Assembly: GCA_016209345.1 (NCBI GenBank)
Contig: JACQWH010000028.1
Span: 1 to 24,641, forward strand
Direction of reading: 5' to 3'
From: Candidatus Uhrbacteria bacterium
Lineage (GTDB): Bacteria; Patescibacteriota; Patescibacteriia; JACQRZ01
DNA: 24,641 bases
Part shown: one piece after another, positions 21,554-24,641 of the stretch
Numbering within the stretch: position 1 is the first letter of the stretch
Layout of the letters: each line of letters begins with the position of its first letter
Made by a program: the position numbers and the translations under genes
The notes under the pieces: model-generated
What the model was told of the DNA's origin: nothing
The model's input: only the letters and a program-made list of their open reading frames with translations
Database searches by the model: none

Positions 21554-22834
21554 TTACGCAGGAAAAAATATCGGAATGCCGACGTGCTGGCGAAGGGTTT
21601 CACCTTGCAAAAGATGTCCCTCACGCCACGGACGATCTGCTCGAGCGCCGACAAACTGTGGAGTTGTCTGCGTGGCGAAACTTGACCCGACAAAAACCGT
21701 ATGCTTACCAAATTTATGATCCAGCGTATCAACACTGTTATAGAGGCGGGTCATCTTTTCAATCCCCACATGATCGCCGAAAAGATCGAGCTGTGCCGAT
21801 GCCTCGTCGGTAAGCTTTGAGAGCACGACGCCGGTTGCGCGATAGAGATTACGCGCATGAAATAACTCCCCGAACATCCCTTCAAGCACATGAGTAATTT
21901 TATTGGGGAACGCCGTTGCTTTTGAGAATTGTGCGCGCACGCCAAAATGCCGAAAATCCTGTGTGCGCAAAAAGAATGTCACCTCCCGCGCCGCTAGCCC
22001 ATGCCTTCGCGCGCGGATACAGGCATTTTCAATGTTCCGGGAAAGTTGAGAAAAAATATACTCGCGTTTGTCTGATGGCGGCGTGAATGTTTTTACTTTT
22101 TGAATGGAAACTTGCGGTTTTCTCTCTTCACATTCAATGGCCAAGACGGCTTTGCCATTGAGTTCGTGCCAAATCTCCACGAATGGTTTGGCGAGCGTAT
22201 CGCGCACCCACCCCTCGCGCGCATTCATAAAATCAAGTGCGGTGAATATGCCGTGCCGCTGGAGAATGCTTGCTGTCTGTCCACCGATGCCCCATACGCT
22301 TTCAACCGGAAGTTCTGCGAGAAATCGCGGGATCGTATGGTGTTCAATCATGGTGAACCCGTTTGGCTTTTCCCACTTTGATCCGACTTTTGCCAAGACC
22401 TTTGTCGGTGCAAGACCAACAGAAAACGAACAGTCAAGTTCGCGTATGAGATCGGCCTGAATACGGCGCCCAATTTCTTCATACGATAGTCCAAGCGGCT
22501 TATCCATGCCGGTCAAATCCGCAAAACATTCGTCAATGCCATACTCTTCCACAACTGATGTGTATCGTCGAACAATCGTCATGAACCGCTGCGATATCAG
22601 GCTATAGAGCTCATAGTCGGAGGGAAGGATCACCGCATCGGGACATGCGCGCAGAATTTCAAACAAGCGCATCCCGCGCGTAATGCCTTTGCGCTTTGCC
22701 TCATAGCTCATGGAGGAGGCAATCCCCCGTTCCTTACCGGTAATGACCGGCCGTCCTTTCAGCAAAGGATTCCGTGCCTGCTCGCACGAGGCAAAAAATG
22801 CATCACCGTCGATATGAAGTATTGCTCTGGTCAT
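21554..22834 (-). CDS. dinB: Y-family DNA polymerase (DinB/UmuC-type, translesion synthesis)
   Basis: 426 residues from ATG 22834; an ATG at 22888 overlaps the upstream gene and adds 18 residues not typical of the family. Y-family polymerases copy past damaged bases. The palm starts ILHIDGDAFFASCEQ (metal ligand D9), and YGIDECFADLTG gives D101 and E102. The SVGLAPTKVLAKVGSKWEKPNG and SVWGIGGQTASIL blocks are the usual fingers and thumb helix-hairpin-helix signatures. QLDLF at 348-352 is a consensus beta-clamp-binding motif; its place before the C-terminal tail resembles UmuC more than E. coli Pol IV. The last residues (LRQHVGIPIFF) match CPR polymerase IV tails. It starts 17 bp after the DUF218 gene stop. 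No LexA-type operator was recognised. Confidence 0.96.
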   Translation of the reverse strand: MTRAILHIDGDAFFASCEQARNPLLKGRPVITGKERGIASSMSYEAKRKGITRGMRLFEILRACPDAVILPSDYELYSLISQRFMTIVRRYTSVVEEYGIDECFADLTGMDKPLGLSYEEIGRRIQADLIRELDCSFSVGLAPTKVLAKVGSKWEKPNGFTMIEHHTIPRFLAELPVESVWGIGGQTASILQRHGIFTALDFMNAREGWVRDTLAKPFVEIWHELNGKAVLAIECEERKPQVSIQKVKTFTPPSDKREYIFSQLSRNIENACIRARRHGLAAREVTFFLRTQDFRHFGVRAQFSKATAFPNKITHVLEGMFGELFHARNLYRATGVVLSKLTDEASAQLDLFGDHVGIEKMTRLYNSVDTLDHKFGKHTVFVGSSFATQTTPQFVGARADRPWREGHLLQGETLRQHVGIPIFFPA

Positions 22835-22851
22835 AAAATATATTTCTAAAG

Positions 22852-23448
22852 TTAAACCTTGAACAGGAGGTAAAGAAACGTCATACATGTTTCCCGAAAA
22901 GAATATTGGAGATACTGTAATTGACTTTTTGTCCGCACCGGGGCAGAAAACACGACAAGCCCGAGATCGCGAGCTATTTTCTTCGCGCGCATCATATGAA
23001 AATCATGACTTACAAGAAGGCTCGTATGAAGACCATGACTATCCAGAATAGTGCGCGCGCCTATAATATTTTGCCGTGTTGTTCTGCTTCTTTCTTCTAT
23101 CAATAGAACGTCTGCGGGAATGCCTCGCTGCACGAGATATTCTTTTCCTATCCGAGAATCCGAGACAGAAGCGCCCTCGCCAATTCCCCCTGTTACGATA
23201 ATACGTTTGCCAAATCCTCTATTATACAACTCTCGCGCGCGGTCAAGTCGCGCTCGAAACGCGGACGATGGTTCACCACCAATTTTACTCGCGCCAAGCA
23301 CCAAAATTGCGTCTACTGATTCAAGTTCTTCAATGTCACCTTGTGCGGCGATAATGCTCATCGTCACGCTAACACCACCAAGAAAAAAGAATGCAAAAAA
23401 CAGCAACGTCCTCATGATAAGAGAACGACGGTTTGGAACCATCTTCAT
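22852..23448 (-). CDS. DUF218 family protein (YdcF/SanA/ElyC-like)
   Basis: 198 residues. An N-terminal anchor (LLFFAFFFLGGVSVTMSII, about 15-33) is followed by the DUF218 domain: DAILVLGASKIGGEPSSAFRARLDRARELY, KRIIVTGGIGEGASVSDSRIGKEYL, EERSRTTRQNIIGAR and LLVSHDFHMMRAKKIA. This order is diagnostic. Members act on the outer face of the membrane and several are linked with peptidoglycan or envelope integrity (SanA, ElyC); the reaction is not settled. It overlaps the upstream lysozyme-like gene by ATGA at 23445-23448, so their translation is coupled, which suits a joint envelope role. Confidence 0.93.
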   Translation of the reverse strand: MKMVPNRRSLIMRTLLFFAFFFLGGVSVTMSIIAAQGDIEELESVDAILVLGASKIGGEPSSAFRARLDRARELYNRGFGKRIIVTGGIGEGASVSDSRIGKEYLVQRGIPADVLLIEERSRTTRQNIIGARTILDSHGLHTSLLVSHDFHMMRAKKIARDLGLVVFSAPVRTKSQLQYLQYSFRETCMTFLYLLFKV

Positions 23449-24641
23449 AGCCCGAGCAATTTTTTTACTTTGTCGTAATTTCTCTGAACGCCAATCCCAA
23501 ACTCATTCGACTTTGGACTATCGTGAGGTTCTTTAGCATCACGAATATCTTCAATATTGTAAAGCGTCCCCAAAATATCATGGCGAGACTCAATGTCGTA
23601 GCCGTCTCGCGCCCACCGTGCGATGCTAAAACGAAGTTTCGCGGCGACATATCGTATATTTGTCCACGGATCTTTTAGGCGTTCGACAGTAATAAATGTT
23701 TTTTGAATTCCTTCCAGCGAATCAACACCTTCTCCGAGCTGTGGATATATCTTTTCAAGCTCTTGAGCGGTTATGACGCGAACTTGTCCAATACCAATCG
23801 ACGTATTGAGATGGAGAAGTCCGCCGATATAATCAGTAAGGTGATCGATAAAATCAACATTTGTCGCCTGTTCCTGATATATCACCGCTCCAACCATCAC
23901 GGGATCAACGCCAAACTCTTGAGCGGCGACCATAATCGCCGCTCGATATGTTCCAATCAAGTTGGTAGCTCTTTTTGCGGATTCAGTTTCATGATAGGCA
24001 AGGTTCAAGCTCATTCCATGCAAAAAAGGCTTACGATCGGCAAAGAGTTCAACGTAATGAATGCCGTGATCAAGATTTACTGAAAAATTAATTTTTTCTC
24101 TTTTTGACGCTCCAACCAAACCATGAACAATCCATTTCAATAATCCTCCCGCAAAATACCACTGTACGTATTTTCCATAATCTCTTCTTTTTTGAATGGT
24201 ACCGTCTATGAGAATTTTAACGTCATCACTATCTCTCAAGCGCCTAGAGACGCTTGCCTCAAGAGAAAATGTCATGAGAGGAAGGTCAAGGAGTACGATC
24301 GTATACCACGGTCGTCTATTACCGTCTTCAGCTTGTTCCTCAATCGTCAAATATACATCTTCCCGGCCTCCCAACTCTCGTACTGAAATGTCTTCAATAG
24401 CAGCGCTCGGTTGTGGAATAATGCTCAAAACATGTTTTCCTTTTTCGAGAATCGTCAAGACGATAATTGTTTTTTTGAGTCCTTTCAAAACAGCTCCATT
24501 GCATGCGGGAGGAATATTGAAAAGCTGAATATATTTTTCTGGCGGCAGCTCTCGAAGTTTGAGAGTGTCAACTTCGATGCGGAGATTCTCGTCAAAATCA
24601 GAGTCGAGCTGTTGTTTTGACTTGCATCGACTGGTCAAAAA
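23445..24641 (-). CDS. Lysozyme-like (putative lytic transglycosylase) protein, 5' end outside window
   Basis: At least 398 codons; the frame is open to the window edge, so the start is not visible (a TTG at 24638 is unlikely to be the start). The first 230 residues look beta-rich: LKGLKKTIIVLTILEKGKHVLSIIPQP resembles binding or jelly-roll domains of large CPR envelope proteins. The C-terminal part has the lysozyme-like blocks AIMVAAQEFGVDPVMVGAVIYQE (glutamate at the expected catalytic position), NTSIGIGQVRVITAQEL, and RYVAAKLRFSIARWA with DILGTLYNIED. The same blocks occur in the protein at 10402-11298. It probably cleaves or binds peptidoglycan; the substrate is inferred from the fold. 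It is coupled to the DUF218 gene. Confidence 0.78.
   Translation of the reverse strand, partial: FLTSRCKSKQQLDSDFDENLRIEVDTLKLRELPPEKYIQLFNIPPACNGAVLKGLKKTIIVLTILEKGKHVLSIIPQPSAAIEDISVRELGGREDVYLTIEEQAEDGNRRPWYTIVLLDLPLMTFSLEASVSRRLRDSDDVKILIDGTIQKRRDYGKYVQWYFAGGLLKWIVHGLVGASKREKINFSVNLDHGIHYVELFADRKPFLHGMSLNLAYHETESAKRATNLIGTYRAAIMVAAQEFGVDPVMVGAVIYQEQATNVDFIDHLTDYIGGLLHLNTSIGIGQVRVITAQELEKIYPQLGEGVDSLEGIQKTFITVERLKDPWTNIRYVAAKLRFSIARWARDGYDIESRHDILGTLYNIEDIRDAKEPHDSPKSNEFGIGVQRNYDKVKKLLGL

Noticed and set aside
1..24641. Possible UGA recoding (Gly) as in Gracilibacteria or Absconditabacteria
   Set aside because: Several genes end cleanly at TGA, including the ATGA overlaps at 10402 and 23445, and conserved domains contain no internal TGA.
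1..24641. tRNA and rRNA genes
   Set aside because: No cloverleaf with a T-arm GTTCRANNC in the right setting and no rRNA-like conserved blocks were found by eye on either strand; a covariance-model search was not possible.

Overview
The window looks like a chromosomal segment of a Candidate Phyla Radiation (Patescibacteria) bacterium, probably Parcubacteria-like. The reasons are compact, mostly co-directional genes with 4-bp overlaps or short spacers, a type IV pilus gene set mixed with GT-C, GT2 and GT4 glycosyltransferases, several small one-helix proteins without recognisable families, and weak or absent Shine-Dalgarno sites. TGA is used as an ordinary stop, which argues against the UGA-recoding lineages (Gracilibacteria, Absconditabacteria). 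The taxonomic call is inference. No rRNA or tRNA gene was seen.

Layout: nearly everything is on the minus strand, so read from high to low coordinates. 24641-22852: a lysozyme-like (transglycosylase-like) protein overlapping a DUF218/YdcF-like protein. 22834-21554: a Y-family DNA polymerase. 21457-21167: a small transposon-like element with perfect inverted ends and an 8-bp target duplication, carrying a GIY-YIG nuclease remnant. 21153-20431: an XRE regulator and a small helical protein, closed by a terminator. 20367-17347: a UvrD-type helicase fused to an iron-sulfur PD-(D/E)XK nuclease. 17246-14037: a DciA/DUF721-like protein, a pilin-like anchored protein, a small membrane protein, PilC and a monocistronic pilin with its own promoter and terminator. 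13954-11309: a mobile block with an IS66-family transposase, a REP-associated tyrosine transposase (RAYT) and three clusters of its palindromic repeat; a fourth copy sits inside the helicase-nuclease gene. 11298-9950: a second lysozyme-like protein with an overlapping small gene. 9887-5978: prepilin peptidase, pseudopilin, GT2 and GT4 glycosyltransferases. 6000-3841: the only plus-strand gene, a 719-residue multi-pass membrane protein. 3868-1: CDP-alcohol phosphatidyltransferase, GT39-like protein, two small membrane proteins, a HIT hydrolase and the first codons of a nucleotide-sugar dehydratase.

How it fits together: the window combines cell-envelope work (surface glycans, phospholipid head groups, peptidoglycan cleavage), type IV pilus biogenesis (PilD, PilC, pilin, pseudopilin) and DNA maintenance (helicase-nuclease, translesion polymerase, DciA-like protein). 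The most notable content is the mobile and repeat layer: one small transposon with a precise target duplication, one RAYT with its repeat family (one copy translated in-frame within the helicase-nuclease), a second orphan REP-like family, an IS66 element whose transposase reading frame has been extended by a repeat, two kinds of GTCATCCCG-type repeats, and low-complexity spacers that supply Shine-Dalgarno sequences.
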